DNA of 64,000 nucleotides from Mycolicibacterium septicum DSM 44393. GTDB lineage: Bacteria; Actinomycetota; Actinomycetes; Mycobacteriales; Mycobacteriaceae. Positions 1 to 9,249 of the stretch are shown in pieces (the first letter of the stretch is position 1; each line of letters begins with the position of its first letter). Where the stretch lies: positions 1,985,597-2,049,596 of the forward strand of contig NZ_HG322951.1 of assembly GCF_000455325.1 (NCBI RefSeq), written 5' to 3'. Both the position numbers and the translations under genes were made by a program. The notes beneath the pieces are model-generated. The model searched no databases. It was not told the origin of the DNA and saw nothing but the letters and a program-made list of their open reading frames with translations.

Positions 1-194
1 CGGCAGACGATCAGGCTGGGCAGTTTTCTGCTGATTCCAGGTTTGAGCGGCGGTGTGGCGGGAAGCCCTCTGGCGGAGAGCAGGGGGCCGCTTTGTGTCC
101 GCAGGGTTGTGCACCGCAGGACCTTCCTGCCACCGGTGAAACGTCGTACCGACGTCGGGGGACCGGGGCCGCTTTCCCATCGGAAGGAGCAATT

Positions 195-626
195 GTGGGG
201 AACTTCGTGAAGACTGCGACCGCGGGCGCGATGCTCGGCGGATCGCTGCTGTTTACGGTCGGCCTGGGGATCGCCAACGCCGCGCCTGACACGCTCGGCG
301 ACGGCAAGGTGAATCTCACCCTCGGTAACGTCTCGGTCCTGGAGAACGTCGACACCGCCGCGGCGGCACAGATCGCGGCGGGGGTGTGCGATAACACCGA
401 CACGTCGTCGCTGACCACCGCTGTGCAGGGTGTCGACACGAACGGCGCCGACCACGTCGTGTGCACCAACAACCTGGGGACCATCTCCTTCAGCCAGAAC
501 GGCACCACCGAGCGGCCCGGCAACGCCGCAGAGGGGATGGCGCCGCGTAGCGTCGCGCCGACAGCGCCGACGACGCCTCAGGCGCCTGGAGCAGCCCACT
601 CCCCGTCCGATAGCGAAGGCAGCTAG
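195..626 (+). CDS. Small secreted protein of unknown function
   Basis: A GTG start at 195 is preceded by a strong Shine-Dalgarno (GGAAGGAG, about 182-188). The 143-residue product starts with a short basic stretch, then a hydrophobic segment (about residues 10-28) and an Ala-x-Ala-type cleavage site before APDTLG, so it looks like a Sec-exported protein. The mature part is Asn/Thr/Ala-rich with two cysteines (in GVCDNTD and HVVCTNN) that could form a disulfide. The C-terminal 40 residues are Pro/Ala/Ser-rich and probably disordered. No domain is recognised. It is followed by a strong hairpin at 641-669 and is probably monocistronic. An in-frame GTG at 207 is an alternative start. Confidence 0.7.
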   Translation: MGNFVKTATAGAMLGGSLLFTVGLGIANAAPDTLGDGKVNLTLGNVSVLENVDTAAAAQIAAGVCDNTDTSSLTTAVQGVDTNGADHVVCTNNLGTISFSQNGTTERPGNAAEGMAPRSVAPTAPTTPQAPGAAHSPSDSEGS

Positions 627-640
627 CGACTCGTCGCCGA

Positions 641-669
641 CCCTGCCCGCGGATCAGCCGCGGGCAGGG
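641..669 (+). terminator. Strong GC hairpin after the secreted-protein gene
   Basis: Perfect 12-bp arms CCCTGCCCGCGG (641-652) and CCGCGGGCAGGG (658-669) enclose a 5-nt loop. There is no T-run after it, as is common for mycobacterial terminators. It separates the 195-626 gene from glmM. Confidence 0.6.
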
Positions 670-780
670 ATCCGGTGATCGTGCATCCGAGGATCACGAA
701 CGAGTATCGATCTGGCCCCGGGATGGTCGCTGACCTCGTCGGTTGTGTTTCCGGCAGCCAATTATGAGAAGTTTAAGGGC

Positions 781-2121
781 ATGGGTCGACTGTTCGGCAC
801 CGATGGGGTGCGCGGGGTCGCCAATCGCGATCTGACTGCTGAACTGGCAGTAGCACTCGGTTCGGCGGCCGCCCGGCGTCTCGGCAACTCCGTGGGACCT
901 GGCCGGCGGGTCGCCGTGGTGGGCCGTGATCCGCGCGCCAGCGGCGAGATGCTGGAAGCCGCGGTGATCGCCGGTATCACCAGTGAGGGCGTCGACGTCC
1001 TGCGCGTCGGTGTCCTGCCGACGCCTGCGGTGGCGTATCTGACCAGCGCTTATGACGCGAACTTCGGAGTGATGATCTCCGCGTCGCACAACCCGATGCC
1101 CGACAATGGCATCAAGATCTTCGGTCCCGGCGGGCACAAGCTGGACGACGCCGCCGAGGACCGCATCGAGGACCTCGTGCAGGCGGGTCCCGGGAGCAGG
1201 CCCACCGGTGCCGGCATCGGCCGGGTTCTCGACGCCGAGGACGCGTTGGACCGCTACCTGCGCCACGCCTCCAAGGCCGTCACCACCCGCCTCGAAGGCC
1301 TCACGGTCGTCGTCGACTGCGCGCACGGCGCGGCATGGGCGGCCGCTCCGCGGGCCTACCGGGCCGCCGGAGCCAACGTCATCGCGATCAACGCCGCGCC
1401 CAACGGCCTCAACATCAACGACGGCTGCGGATCCACCCACATGGATGTCCTGCAGGCCGCGGTTCTGGAGCACGGCGCCGATCTGGGCCTCGCCCACGAC
1501 GGCGATGCCGACCGGTGCCTGGCGGTGGACGCCGCGGGCCGGCTCATCGACGGCGACGCGATCATGGTGGTGCTGGCGCTGGCCATGCAGGAGGCCGGCG
1601 AGTTGGCCTCCGACACGTTGGTGGCCACCGTGATGAGCAATCTCGGTTTGCACCTGGCGATGCGGGCGGCCGGTATCGAGGTCCGCACCACAGGTGTCGG
1701 GGACCGCTACGTGCTGGAGGAACTGCGGGCCGGCGAGTTCTCGCTCGGTGGTGAGCAGTCGGGTCACATCGTGTTGCCCGGTCTCGGCACCACCGGTGAC
1801 GGCATCGTCACCGGCCTGCGCCTGATGTCGCGGATGGCCCAGACCCGCAGTACCTTGGCTGCGCTTGCCGAGCCGATGCGCACGTTGCCGCAGGTGCTGA
1901 TCAACGTTGCGGTCCACGACAAGGCCGCGGTGGCCACCGCGCCGTCCGTGCAGTCCGCCGTGGCCGAGGCCGAGGCTGAACTCGGCGACACCGGGCGAAT
2001 CCTGTTGCGGCCCTCGGGTACCGAACAGGTGGTCCGGGTGATGGTCGAGGCCGCCGACGAGAACACGGCCCGACTGGTCGCGGTACGCGTGGCCGATTCG
2101 GTCAGCGGCCAGTCAGCCTGA
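781..2121 (+). CDS. glmM: Phosphoglucosamine mutase GlmM
   Basis: Converts glucosamine-6-phosphate to glucosamine-1-phosphate, the step between GlmS and GlmU on the way to UDP-GlcNAc for peptidoglycan and the arabinogalactan linker. The start at 781 gives the family N-terminus [12 protein letters not shown]; an upstream in-frame extension from 745 lacks family sequence. The phosphoserine loop [12 protein letters not shown] places the catalytic serine at about residue 102, the metal-binding DGDADR is at 240-245, the sugar-binding GGEQSGH motif follows, and a phosphate-binding RPSGTE motif lies near the C-terminus. The length of 446 residues is normal. As in M. tuberculosis (Rv3441c), it is followed by Rv3440c- and Rv3439c-like genes. 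Confidence 0.97.
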   Translation: MGRLFGTDGVRGVANRDLTAELAVALGSAAARRLGNSVGPGRRVAVVGRDPRASGEMLEAAVIAGITSEGVDVLRVGVLPTPAVAYLTSAYDANFGVMISASHNPMPDNGIKIFGPGGHKLDDAAEDRIEDLVQAGPGSRPTGAGIGRVLDAEDALDRYLRHASKAVTTRLEGLTVVVDCAHGAAWAAAPRAYRAAGANVIAINAAPNGLNINDGCGSTHMDVLQAAVLEHGADLGLAHDGDADRCLAVDAAGRLIDGDAIMVVLALAMQEAGELASDTLVATVMSNLGLHLAMRAAGIEVRTTGVGDRYVLEELRAGEFSLGGEQSGHIVLPGLGTTGDGIVTGLRLMSRMAQTRSTLAALAEPMRTLPQVLINVAVHDKAAVATAPSVQSAVAEAEAELGDTGRILLRPSGTEQVVRVMVEAADENTARLVAVRVADSVSGQSA

Positions 2122-2158
2122 GGGAACCGGACCGCGCCCGGCTGCGTCTAAACCGGGC

Positions 2159-2455
2159 ATGGGAGAGGTAACTACCGCGCGCGTCGACGCTGCGGCGTTG
2201 CAGCAGGCGGCACGACAGTACGATGCCGTCGCCGGGATCGTCGATTCCGGCATCCGAATGCGCCTGCGATTCGACGGCGCGACGGCCGGGCGGGCGCATA
2301 CCGCCTCGGGTGAGTCGGTGCGGGCCGCGCTCGACGAGTGCACCGCGCCCCTGCGGCAATGGGCCCGCGCTGCGGGTGAGGTCGCCGCGGTGCTGCGGAG
2401 CACCACCGACCGGTACATCGCCGCGGATGCCGACGCGGCTGCCCGGGCGGGTTGA
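2159..2455 (+). CDS. Small helical protein, Rv3440c-like (possible ESX-associated type)
   Basis: A 98-residue, Ala-rich, mostly alpha-helical protein without signal peptide or membrane segment. It lies 37 bp after glmM and 3 bp before the next gene, the same arrangement as Rv3440c between glmM and Rv3439c in M. tuberculosis. Its size and heptad-like helices resemble EspC/DUF2580-type ESX-associated proteins, with a partner role for the larger neighbour. That assignment is inference; no WxG turn is seen. The ATG at 2159 gives tight coupling with the next gene. Confidence 0.72.
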   Translation: MGEVTTARVDAAALQQAARQYDAVAGIVDSGIRMRLRFDGATAGRAHTASGESVRAALDECTAPLRQWARAAGEVAAVLRSTTDRYIAADADAAARAG

Positions 2456-2458
2456 CGC

Positions 2459-3919
2459 ATGCCCCAAACCGTCGATGTCGCAGCACGTTTGGATCAGGGG
2501 CAGCCCACGGTCGAGACATTTGCCGAATTCGTGTGGGCCTGTGGGCTGCTGGGTTACCAGCATCCGGACCTGACCACACATGTCGGCCAGGTGCATGACT
2601 GGTACGCCACCGAAGACGGCCTGGACCTCGCGACGTTGGACAGCGACTGTGCGGCCCTGGCGGCGGCCGCGGGCTCGGCCGAGCAGGCGCTGCGACTGCA
2701 GGACGATCAGCTGACGGCTCTCACCCAGGCCTGGCAGGGAGGCGGCGCGCAGGCAGCGCGTGAGTTTCTGCTGCGTCACGGTGGGGCGGCGCAGCAGGCC
2801 GCGGCCGCCGTTCGGAGAGCGGCCGACACCATGGCCGCGTTGCGTGATCAGCTGTACCGGGCCGTCGACACCAAGGTCGCGGCCACCGAACGCATCGCGA
2901 CGCGCTGTGCGGCACAACGCGATACCTGGCTGGCCGCGGCCCGCACCGTGCGGACCGGCCTCGGAGATCGCGCCGCCGCCAGCGAACTGATCGATGCGCA
3001 GGTGAAACCGTTCGTCGACAACGACATCGGTGCGGACTGGGTGGCGGCGATGCGTTCGGCGACCACCGCGGTGGACGACGCCTACCGTGCCGCGATCATG
3101 GCGCTGACGGATCGCCCGGTTCCGGTGTTCGAGATCCCCGGTGATCTCGGACCGTCGTGGACGCCCCGTATCGGTGCGGCGGTTTCTGCGGACCCGCCGG
3201 TGAGCAGTGCCAGAACGGTTCCCGCCGGATTCATAGCGCCCGTCGCCTCCGGCGCGGCGCCGGTGCCGGGCCCCGCCGCCTCGGCGGGCATGCCGCAGAT
3301 GGTCCCGCAGACTGCCGCTGCAGCACCGCCTTTCGCGTCGGCGGCCGCCGATCCGATCCCGCCGTCTGCTCCACCGGCCACCAATCCTGCCGCGTCCGAT
3401 CCCGCATCGGGATGGGGTTCGCCGCTCGGCAGTGGACTGTCCGGGGCCGGGTTGTCGGGCGCGGGATCCGGGTTGTCCGGGATCGGTCAACAACTCGCAG
3501 ACTTGTTCGGCGGGTTGATCGGATCGGCCTCGGACGGATCGCTGGGTCCGGACACCGACACTGCGCTGCCTGGGCAACTCGACACACCGGCGACATCTGA
3601 CACGGTCGACGACGTGGATGACGCCGACAATCTCGACGATCCGGACGACGAGGAGGACGACCGCGAGTCGGACGACGAGGCGCCCACAGCCGAAGACGCT
3701 GCCACCGAAGCGGACACCGACACGGCTGCCGGCGACCAAACGGTCGAGGAGAATTTGCCCGACGAGCCCGCGCCCGTTGACCCGTCCGCCGCCGTCGAAC
3801 CGCAGCCCGTCGTCCCGCCGCCGGTCGCCCCGACCCCGCCGGCCGCGCCGTTGGTGGCACCTGCCGACAAGACACCGTGTGAGATCGCTGCCGACGAGCT
3901 ACCGCAGGTCGGCGGCTAG
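2459..3919 (+). CDS. Ala/Pro/Asp-rich protein, Rv3439c-like
   Basis: A 486-residue protein in two parts. Residues 1 to about 225 are helical and Ala-rich. The rest is low-complexity: a Pro/Ala/Ser tract, a Gly/Ser-rich stretch (SGLSGAGLSGAGSGLSGIG), an acidic Asp/Glu run around residues 380-430, then a Pro-rich tail ending in a Cys-containing segment (KTPCEIAADELPQVGG). Size and position match Rv3439c downstream of Rv3440c. It is translated 3 bp after the preceding gene, so the two are probably co-expressed and may interact. An ESX substrate or chaperone role is possible but not shown by the sequence. Confidence 0.75.
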   Translation: MPQTVDVAARLDQGQPTVETFAEFVWACGLLGYQHPDLTTHVGQVHDWYATEDGLDLATLDSDCAALAAAAGSAEQALRLQDDQLTALTQAWQGGGAQAAREFLLRHGGAAQQAAAAVRRAADTMAALRDQLYRAVDTKVAATERIATRCAAQRDTWLAAARTVRTGLGDRAAASELIDAQVKPFVDNDIGADWVAAMRSATTAVDDAYRAAIMALTDRPVPVFEIPGDLGPSWTPRIGAAVSADPPVSSARTVPAGFIAPVASGAAPVPGPAASAGMPQMVPQTAAAAPPFASAAADPIPPSAPPATNPAASDPASGWGSPLGSGLSGAGLSGAGSGLSGIGQQLADLFGGLIGSASDGSLGPDTDTALPGQLDTPATSDTVDDVDDADNLDDPDDEEDDRESDDEAPTAEDAATEADTDTAAGDQTVEENLPDEPAPVDPSAAVEPQPVVPPPVAPTPPAAPLVAPADKTPCEIAADELPQVGG

Positions 3920-4045
3920 ACATCCGCGCCGAATCGGATTTCGATCCCTGCCAGTGGGACTTTCGGCCTCGGAGTGGACACCCGAGTGTTAGACCTTGTT
4001 GTGACGTGAAGCACAGTCACCGCGAGATTTCGGAGGTGGTTCTCG

Positions 4046-5185
4046 ATGGCAATGGAATCCGAGTGCGAGGTGCGCGAGATCGAAGCCGAAGCGCCGCCGA
4101 TGCGTTTCGCCCGCGGCTGGCACTGTCTCGGACTGACTCGCGACCTCGGTGACGGGGAACCGCACTCGATCAACGTCTTCGGTCAGAAGCTCGTCGTGTT
4201 CCGCAGCGGCGACGGCAAGATCAACGTGCTGGACGGATACTGCCGGCACATGGGTGGTGACCTGTCCCAAGGCCAGGTCAAGGGCAATGAGATCGCATGC
4301 CCCTTCCACGACTGGCGGTGGGGCGGCGACGGGCGCTGCAAGAACGTGCCGTACGGCAAGCGCGCCCCACGCCTGGCCCGGACCGCCACCTGGACGACCC
4401 TTGAGCAGGACGGGATGCTGTTCGTCTGGAACGATCCCGAGGGCAAACCCCCGCCCGCCGATGCGACGATTCCGCGCATCGAAGGTGCCTCCAGCGACGA
4501 GTGGACCGATTGGCATTGGTACACAACGGTCGTCAACGCCAACTGCCGTGAGTTGGTGGACAACGTGGTGGACATGGCGCACTTCTTCTACGTGCACGGA
4601 TCGATGCCCACCTACTTCAAGAACATCTTCGAGGGCCACATCGCCACCCAGTACATGAACGCCGATACCCGTGCCGACCGTGACGATGTGGGCGGCTCCA
4701 CGATGCTGGGCACCACATCGGTGGCGTCGTACTACGGACCGGCCTTCATGATCGACGACCTGACCTACCACTATCCCGACGCCGACCACTACAGCGTGCT
4801 GATCAACTGCCACTATCCGATCGACGCGAATTCGTTTGTCCTGCAATACGGCATCATCGTCAAGAAGGCCGAGGGGCTGTCCGCCGAGCTGGCCATGCAG
4901 AACGCCGTGGCACTGGGCGACTGGGTCAAGATCGGCTTCGAACAAGATGTGGCGATCTGGAAAACCAAGGCACGCATCGACAACCCGTTGCTGTGCGAGG
5001 AAGACGGACCGGTGTACCAGCTGCGCCGTTGGTACGAACAGTTCTACGTCGACGCTGACGATGTGGCCGCCGACATGGTCGACCGGTTCGAATACGAGGT
5101 CGACACCACGAGCGCTCGGCACGCGTGGGCGCAGGAGATCGAAGACAACATCGCTGCCCGCGCCACCGCCCAACCCGTACCATGA
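4046..5185 (+). CDS. Rieske non-heme iron oxygenase, KshA-like
   Basis: A 379-residue oxygenase closely resembling KshA, the terminal oxygenase of 3-ketosteroid 9-alpha-hydroxylase, which with the reductase KshB opens steroid ring B. The Rieske [2Fe-2S] ligands are Cys66, His68, Cys85 and His88 (CRHMGG and CPFHDWRW). The mononuclear iron site is visible as NVVDMAHFFYVH with His179 and His184. No kshB or other steroid genes lie nearby, so it may be one of the several KshA paralogues of fast-growing mycobacteria with another substrate. The stop codon overlaps the next start (ATGA). A degenerate KstR-like sequence at 3990-4003 matches only 6 of 8 consensus positions. Confidence 0.88.
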   Translation: MAMESECEVREIEAEAPPMRFARGWHCLGLTRDLGDGEPHSINVFGQKLVVFRSGDGKINVLDGYCRHMGGDLSQGQVKGNEIACPFHDWRWGGDGRCKNVPYGKRAPRLARTATWTTLEQDGMLFVWNDPEGKPPPADATIPRIEGASSDEWTDWHWYTTVVNANCRELVDNVVDMAHFFYVHGSMPTYFKNIFEGHIATQYMNADTRADRDDVGGSTMLGTTSVASYYGPAFMIDDLTYHYPDADHYSVLINCHYPIDANSFVLQYGIIVKKAEGLSAELAMQNAVALGDWVKIGFEQDVAIWKTKARIDNPLLCEEDGPVYQLRRWYEQFYVDADDVAADMVDRFEYEVDTTSARHAWAQEIEDNIAARATAQPVP

Positions 5186-5505
5186 CCGTCCGCCTCGACC
5201 CTCGTCTCGAAGAATTGCCGATGATGCCGGTGTCGTGCCGAAGCTGCGGCGCAGTTGTATTGGCCCGCAAGAGCAGTTGGCAGCAGACCAGCGTGCAATG
5301 GAATGCCGCAGCCTCCGGGCAGTGTCCTCAGCGTCGCGACGCCGACGCGCTGGCCGGTCACGGCAGCCGCGGACTGTTCCTCGGCTGCGATGCGATGGCT
5401 GCCTCGGTCGTGGCGGCCACCATCGACGGCGTGCTGCCCTTGGCCGACGCTGATAGCAGGCCCGACGCCCCGTCGATCAGGCGAGGATCGACGCGAGCCG
5501 GCTGA
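5182..5505 (+). CDS. Small zinc-ribbon-like protein coupled to the Rieske oxygenase
   Basis: A 107-residue protein whose ATG at 5182 overlaps the oxygenase stop codon (ATGA), indicating translational coupling. It contains a CRSCG knuckle near residue 20 and further cysteines (GQCPQ, GCDAM), which could bind zinc or an iron-sulfur cluster. It lacks a typical ferredoxin CxxCxxC or CxxxxCxxC motif. The C-terminus overlaps the convergent regulator gene by 29 bp. The coupling suggests an accessory or maturation role for the oxygenase; this is inference. Confidence 0.6.
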   Translation: MTVRLDPRLEELPMMPVSCRSCGAVVLARKSSWQQTSVQWNAAASGQCPQRRDADALAGHGSRGLFLGCDAMAASVVAATIDGVLPLADADSRPDAPSIRRGSTRAG

Positions 5506-6898
5506 TGCTGTCGCGGATCGCGGCCTCGCCCAGTGCGCCGTATCCGATCACCAGGGCCGGCGGCGCTGAACCTGGGTCGGCCCAATTCCAGCGGGCACCG
5601 TCCAGACGCAGTCCCTGGTCCCGGGCGGTGGCGACGACGGTGTCCTCGTCCGAGTTGCCCGGCAGCCGAAGGTAGACGTGCAGGCCGGCATCGATTCCCG
5701 TCGGCTGTGTCTGAGGCATCGACGCGCTGATCGCCGCGAGCATGGCGTCGCGTCGCCGGCGATACATCGGGCGCACCCGCCGCAGGTGGCGAGTGAGCCC
5801 TCCGGTGCCGATGAACCGGGACAGGGCCAGTTGCTCGAGCGCGGAGTTGCCCATGTCGTCGTACAGTTTTTCGGCCGCGACGGAGTCCACCAGCCAGGGC
5901 GGCAGTGCCATCCAACCGAGTCGCAGGGCGGGAGTCAGCGTTTTGCTCACGCAGCCCGCATAGGCTACGCGATCTGGATCGAGTCCTTGCAAGGCGCCGA
6001 CAGGGCTTCTGTCATAACGGAATTCGGCGTCGTAGTCATCTTCGATGATCAGCGTGTTCCGGTCGCGGGACCATTCGATCAGCGCTGCCCTGCGGTCCGC
6101 GGCGAGGACGACACCGGTCGGATACGAGTGGGCGGGAGTCACCAGCACGCCGTCGACGTCGAGTTCGGCCAATCGCGCAACCTCGAGCCCGTTCTCGTCG
6201 ACCGGTACCGGCACCACCCGAAGCCCGGCGCGTGCGATGGCGTCGCGGTGAAATCCGAAACAGGGGTCCTCGACGGCGAGGGTGCGGCATCCCCGCGCCC
6301 GCAGTGACCGGGCCAGCAGCACGATCCCCTGTGTGAGACCCGATGTGACGATCATCCGGTCGGGTGTGGTCGCTACTCCGCGTACCCGGGCCAGGTAATC
6401 GGAGAGGGCTTCGCGCAGCGGGCGCGTTCCGAGCGGGCCGGGGTAGCCGAGCTGGGCGTTGGGCACCTCGGTGAGAGCGTTGCGGTAGTGCCGCAACCAT
6501 TCGGTACGCGGAAACAAGGCGGCGTCCGGCAGGCCGCCGCCCAACGGCGCGGCCGGATCCCGCGCTCGACGTACGCGCGGAGAGGGTTGTGGGGCAACCT
6601 GTTTGACCCTGGTTCCGGAACCTTGGCGTCCGGTCAGGTAGCCATCGGCGACCAGATGTTCGTAGGCGGCGACGACGACGCTGCGGGCCACGCCGAGCTG
6701 TGCTGCCAGCGCGCGGGACGGCGGTAGGAGTGAACCCGCCGCGAGCCGGCCCTGCTGTATCCCCACGCGGAGTTGATGTTGCAGCTGCATCGCCAGCCCG
6801 TCGCGCGACGTCCGGTCCAGGGCGACCAGAAGATCCGGGGGAAACCCGGCATCGGCAGAATTGGTCTGCTGATTGCCTCCATGATTGGACCCTGACAT
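5477..6898 (-). CDS. MocR/PdxR-type regulator (GntR HTH fused to aminotransferase fold)
   Basis: A 473-residue transcription factor. The N-terminal winged helix (about residues 25-100, LPPSRALAAQLGVARSVVVAAYEHL) is GntR type. The rest has the fold of a type I PLP aminotransferase, with the Asp in IIEDDYDAEF and the SKTLTPALRLGW segment that carries the PLP lysine. Such proteins sense PLP or an amino-compound adduct. It is divergent from the 6928 gene with only 29 bp between start codons, so that gene is the obvious target besides itself. Confidence 0.9.
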   Translation of the reverse strand: MSGSNHGGNQQTNSADAGFPPDLLVALDRTSRDGLAMQLQHQLRVGIQQGRLAAGSLLPPSRALAAQLGVARSVVVAAYEHLVADGYLTGRQGSGTRVKQVAPQPSPRVRRARDPAAPLGGGLPDAALFPRTEWLRHYRNALTEVPNAQLGYPGPLGTRPLREALSDYLARVRGVATTPDRMIVTSGLTQGIVLLARSLRARGCRTLAVEDPCFGFHRDAIARAGLRVVPVPVDENGLEVARLAELDVDGVLVTPAHSYPTGVVLAADRRAALIEWSRDRNTLIIEDDYDAEFRYDRSPVGALQGLDPDRVAYAGCVSKTLTPALRLGWMALPPWLVDSVAAEKLYDDMGNSALEQLALSRFIGTGGLTRHLRRVRPMYRRRRDAMLAAISASMPQTQPTGIDAGLHVYLRLPGNSDEDTVVATARDQGLRLDGARWNWADPGSAPPALVIGYGALGEAAIRDSISRLASILA

Positions 6899-6927
6899 AG
6901 ACCAATACTAGGAGCGATCGTGATGGC

Positions 6928-7347
6928 ATGTCTTCGATCAACAACCTCGCCTCAGCCGTCGTCCGACCGCTGATCGTCTCCTGGATGCCCGGGCCCGCCT
7001 CCGCCGGGGAGCGGCCAGTCGTCGTCAGCGTGACCGAATACGCCGCGCATTCTCTGCGGCACCTGCCGGGCGTCGCCTACAACGGGATGCGGATGCGGGA
7101 AGGCTGGTATGCCATGCCGGGCGCGGTCGGCCTCTGGTTGTGGAGCCTGCCCGCGTCGGGCCTCAGTGGGTCGATCTCGGTCTGGACGGATGCCGAAGCA
7201 CTGCAGCGGTTTATCGGGCTGCCGCACCACGTCGACATCATGCGCCGCTACGGGGACCGCGGCGACGTCCGGTCGACCACGTGGGAGGCCGACACGTTTG
7301 ATCGGGCGCGCACCCTCGCGCGGGCCCGGGAATGGATCGGGCAGTAG
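6928..7347 (+). CDS. Conserved hypothetical, possible dimeric alpha/beta-barrel (ABM/DUF3291-like)
   Basis: A 139-residue soluble protein. Alternating beta-strand and helix patterns with SISVWTDAEALQRFIGLPHHVDIMRRY resemble ferredoxin-like antibiotic-biosynthesis-monooxygenase or DUF3291 proteins, where such a segment forms one helix of the dimeric barrel. No catalytic signature is recognised. AGGAG at 6910-6914 precedes the start by 13 nt, a slightly long spacing. It shares a 29-bp divergent promoter with the MocR gene, which probably controls it. Confidence 0.65.
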   Translation: MSSINNLASAVVRPLIVSWMPGPASAGERPVVVSVTEYAAHSLRHLPGVAYNGMRMREGWYAMPGAVGLWLWSLPASGLSGSISVWTDAEALQRFIGLPHHVDIMRRYGDRGDVRSTTWEADTFDRARTLARAREWIGQ

Positions 7348-7426
7348 CCGCGACGGTTGGTCGGCAGCGCTGTTGACAACTGACGTGGTCACCCCGGAGC
7401 CCGTATCTCTGCGTCAAGATGGTCCG

Positions 7427-8083
7427 ATGAGTGCGCCCAAGACCGCCAGAACCGGACCGGGACGGCCCGCCGGTATCGACAGCGGCGACACCCGGCAACG
7501 GGTCATCGATGCAGCGTGTCGATGCTTTGCGCAATTCGGCTACGGACCCGCGACCAACAATCTGATCGCTGAGATGGCCGGTGTGACGGCGGGCTCGGTC
7601 TACTACCACTTCGGGACGAAGAACAAGTTGTTCGAGGCGGTCTGCGATGACGTCTACGGCAAGATCCTGGCCAGTGCCGCACCGGCCATGGCCGGGCCGC
7701 ACTCGATGGACGAACTGCTGCGCGCGGCATTGACCGAATCGATGCGGATCAACCGCGAGTTTCCCGAACTTGCCGGCTTCGTCGCGACTGCACCGATCGA
7801 CGCCCGTCGGCATCAGGAGCTGGTCGCGGGTTACTCGAAGCAGGGTGCTCGGATGACCGACGCGCTGGCCCGCTCTGTCATCGCGGGTCAGCGGGCCGGG
7901 CGGATCTCCGCAGAGTATGACCCGGTCCAGGTGGCGCGGGTGATCGGTGCGATTGTCGACGGTTTCGCGCACGCCGCGGCTGTCACCGAACCGGGGGAGA
8001 TGGCCGGCGTGAACCAGCTTTTCGAATCGTTGGTGCTCGACGCGACACTCGGCAAGCGCGCGGTTCCCAACAGGCCTGGCTGA
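7427..8083 (+). CDS. TetR-family transcriptional regulator
   Basis: A 218-residue repressor. The helix-turn-helix lies in residues 30-65 (FAQFGYGPATNNLIAEMAGV, then SVYYHFGTKNKLFEAV). The C-terminal ligand-binding domain carries the RISAEYDPVQVARVIGAIVDG segment seen in many mycobacterial TetR proteins. The ATG at 7427 puts the usual short basic arm before the HTH; the open frame continues upstream but without TetR sequence. Its 3' end is 11 bp from the convergent secreted-protein gene. Target unknown. Confidence 0.87.
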   Translation: MSAPKTARTGPGRPAGIDSGDTRQRVIDAACRCFAQFGYGPATNNLIAEMAGVTAGSVYYHFGTKNKLFEAVCDDVYGKILASAAPAMAGPHSMDELLRAALTESMRINREFPELAGFVATAPIDARRHQELVAGYSKQGARMTDALARSVIAGQRAGRISAEYDPVQVARVIGAIVDGFAHAAAVTEPGEMAGVNQLFESLVLDATLGKRAVPNRPG

Positions 8084-8094
8084 CGGCAGCGACC

Positions 8095-9246
8095 CTACTG
8101 GCCCACCGCCTTCTTGAGATTGTCGCGAACCTGGGCGGCGGCGTGGCTGATGTCCTTGCGCACCTTGGTGATTGCATCGCGTACTGGCTTCTTCCTGGTC
8201 GGGTTCGCGGTGCTCTTGGTCGTGGAACCGTCGGTGTCCGCGGATCGGACGATGGTGCGTCCGTTGCCGAAACTCGCCTGATTGTCGGCCGCAGTACGCA
8301 CATTGCTTGAGGGGACGAGCGCACCGGCGATCTTCTCGGTTTCCTGCCGCGCGACGGTGGTCACCGAGCCGATCGCACCCAGCTTCGCCAGCGACGGCGG
8401 AGTGGGACTCGTCGCGTCGTACGGGTCGACGTGGGCGTCGGCGGCGTCCGGGTCGCCGAACACGGCCTTCTGAACCTGTGTGGCCCCTTCCTGGAGGGCG
8501 GCACCGACGTCACCGCCCTCGGTGGCCGCGAGGATGGGTTCCTGGATGGCGGATACCGCCGAGGCGCGGACATATGCCCCTACCTGAAAAGCCGTGGCAC
8601 CAAGCCTTTCCGACGAAAGCAGCAGTTGCTCGACGACCTCGGGGGCGCCCGCCTCGGTGAGGTTGGCGACCACCTGGTTGACGGCTACGACCGTCGCGGG
8701 CAGGACGGCGCCGTCGACGATCCGGCGCAATGCGTAGTCATGGGCGTCGCCGGGGTTGCCGGTGGGCTCCACGTCGGCCGGAATGTAGAAGCCGGGGACG
8801 AATTCGTCGTAACCGAGCCCGAATTTGGTGTTCAGCGCCCCGGTCCAGATGGATTCCGAGGACTCCTGTGCCAGAAGGAGAATCGTGGGAATCCGGGCGG
8901 GAGACGCCACGGACAAGAACGCGGTCACGAACGGAAGCACTGCCTCACCGACCACGGCCACCGTGGCGCGATTGGCCGACTGCCCGATGCCGTCAGCAAG
9001 GATCTGGGCGTTCTCGGTGAGGAACGTGACCGGGTCAGTCGGTGCGGCCGTCTCGTTGGCGGCGCGGATCGTGACCACCTGTAGACCCGGGGGAGGCGTC
9101 GAGGAAAAGGCGACGGACGCCACGCGCACGGCCCGCATGTCGATGCTCGCGGCGTGGGCTTCCGGCGGGGTTGCGACCACCAGGCCCAACGCGAGGATGC
9201 CTGCGCCTGCGACAGCACCACTGGTGCCGAGGTACGAACGAACCAT
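8095..9246 (-). CDS. Secreted hypothetical protein
   Basis: A 383-residue protein with an N-terminal signal peptide (hydrophobic residues about 8-27, then PPEAHAAS). The mature domain is helical with Ala/Val-rich stretches, and the C-terminal 60 residues are Lys/Arg/Thr-rich (TRKKPVRDAITKVRKDISHAAAQVRDNLKKAVGQ region), suggesting a tail that contacts acidic wall or membrane components. No family is recognised. The Shine-Dalgarno AAGGGAG lies inside an inverted repeat (9250-9305), so translation may be structure-controlled. It lies 111 bp downstream of the LLM oxidoreductase on the same strand. Confidence 0.75.
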   Translation of the reverse strand: MVRSYLGTSGAVAGAGILALGLVVATPPEAHAASIDMRAVRVASVAFSSTPPPGLQVVTIRAANETAAPTDPVTFLTENAQILADGIGQSANRATVAVVGEAVLPFVTAFLSVASPARIPTILLLAQESSESIWTGALNTKFGLGYDEFVPGFYIPADVEPTGNPGDAHDYALRRIVDGAVLPATVVAVNQVVANLTEAGAPEVVEQLLLSSERLGATAFQVGAYVRASAVSAIQEPILAATEGGDVGAALQEGATQVQKAVFGDPDAADAHVDPYDATSPTPPSLAKLGAIGSVTTVARQETEKIAGALVPSSNVRTAADNQASFGNGRTIVRSADTDGSTTKSTANPTRKKPVRDAITKVRKDISHAAAQVRDNLKKAVGQ

Positions 9247-9249
9247 CTC

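Noticed and set aside
694..1917. 407-codon open frame on the minus strand opposite glmM
   Set aside because: It mirrors the codon pattern of glmM in a GC-rich genome, is rich in His/Gly/Arg/Asp, and has no domain or ribosome-binding site.
3990..4003. KstR-like box TAGACCTTGTTGTG before the Rieske oxygenase
   Set aside because: Only 6 of 8 consensus positions match and the symmetry is poor, so a claim of KstR control is not justified without binding data.
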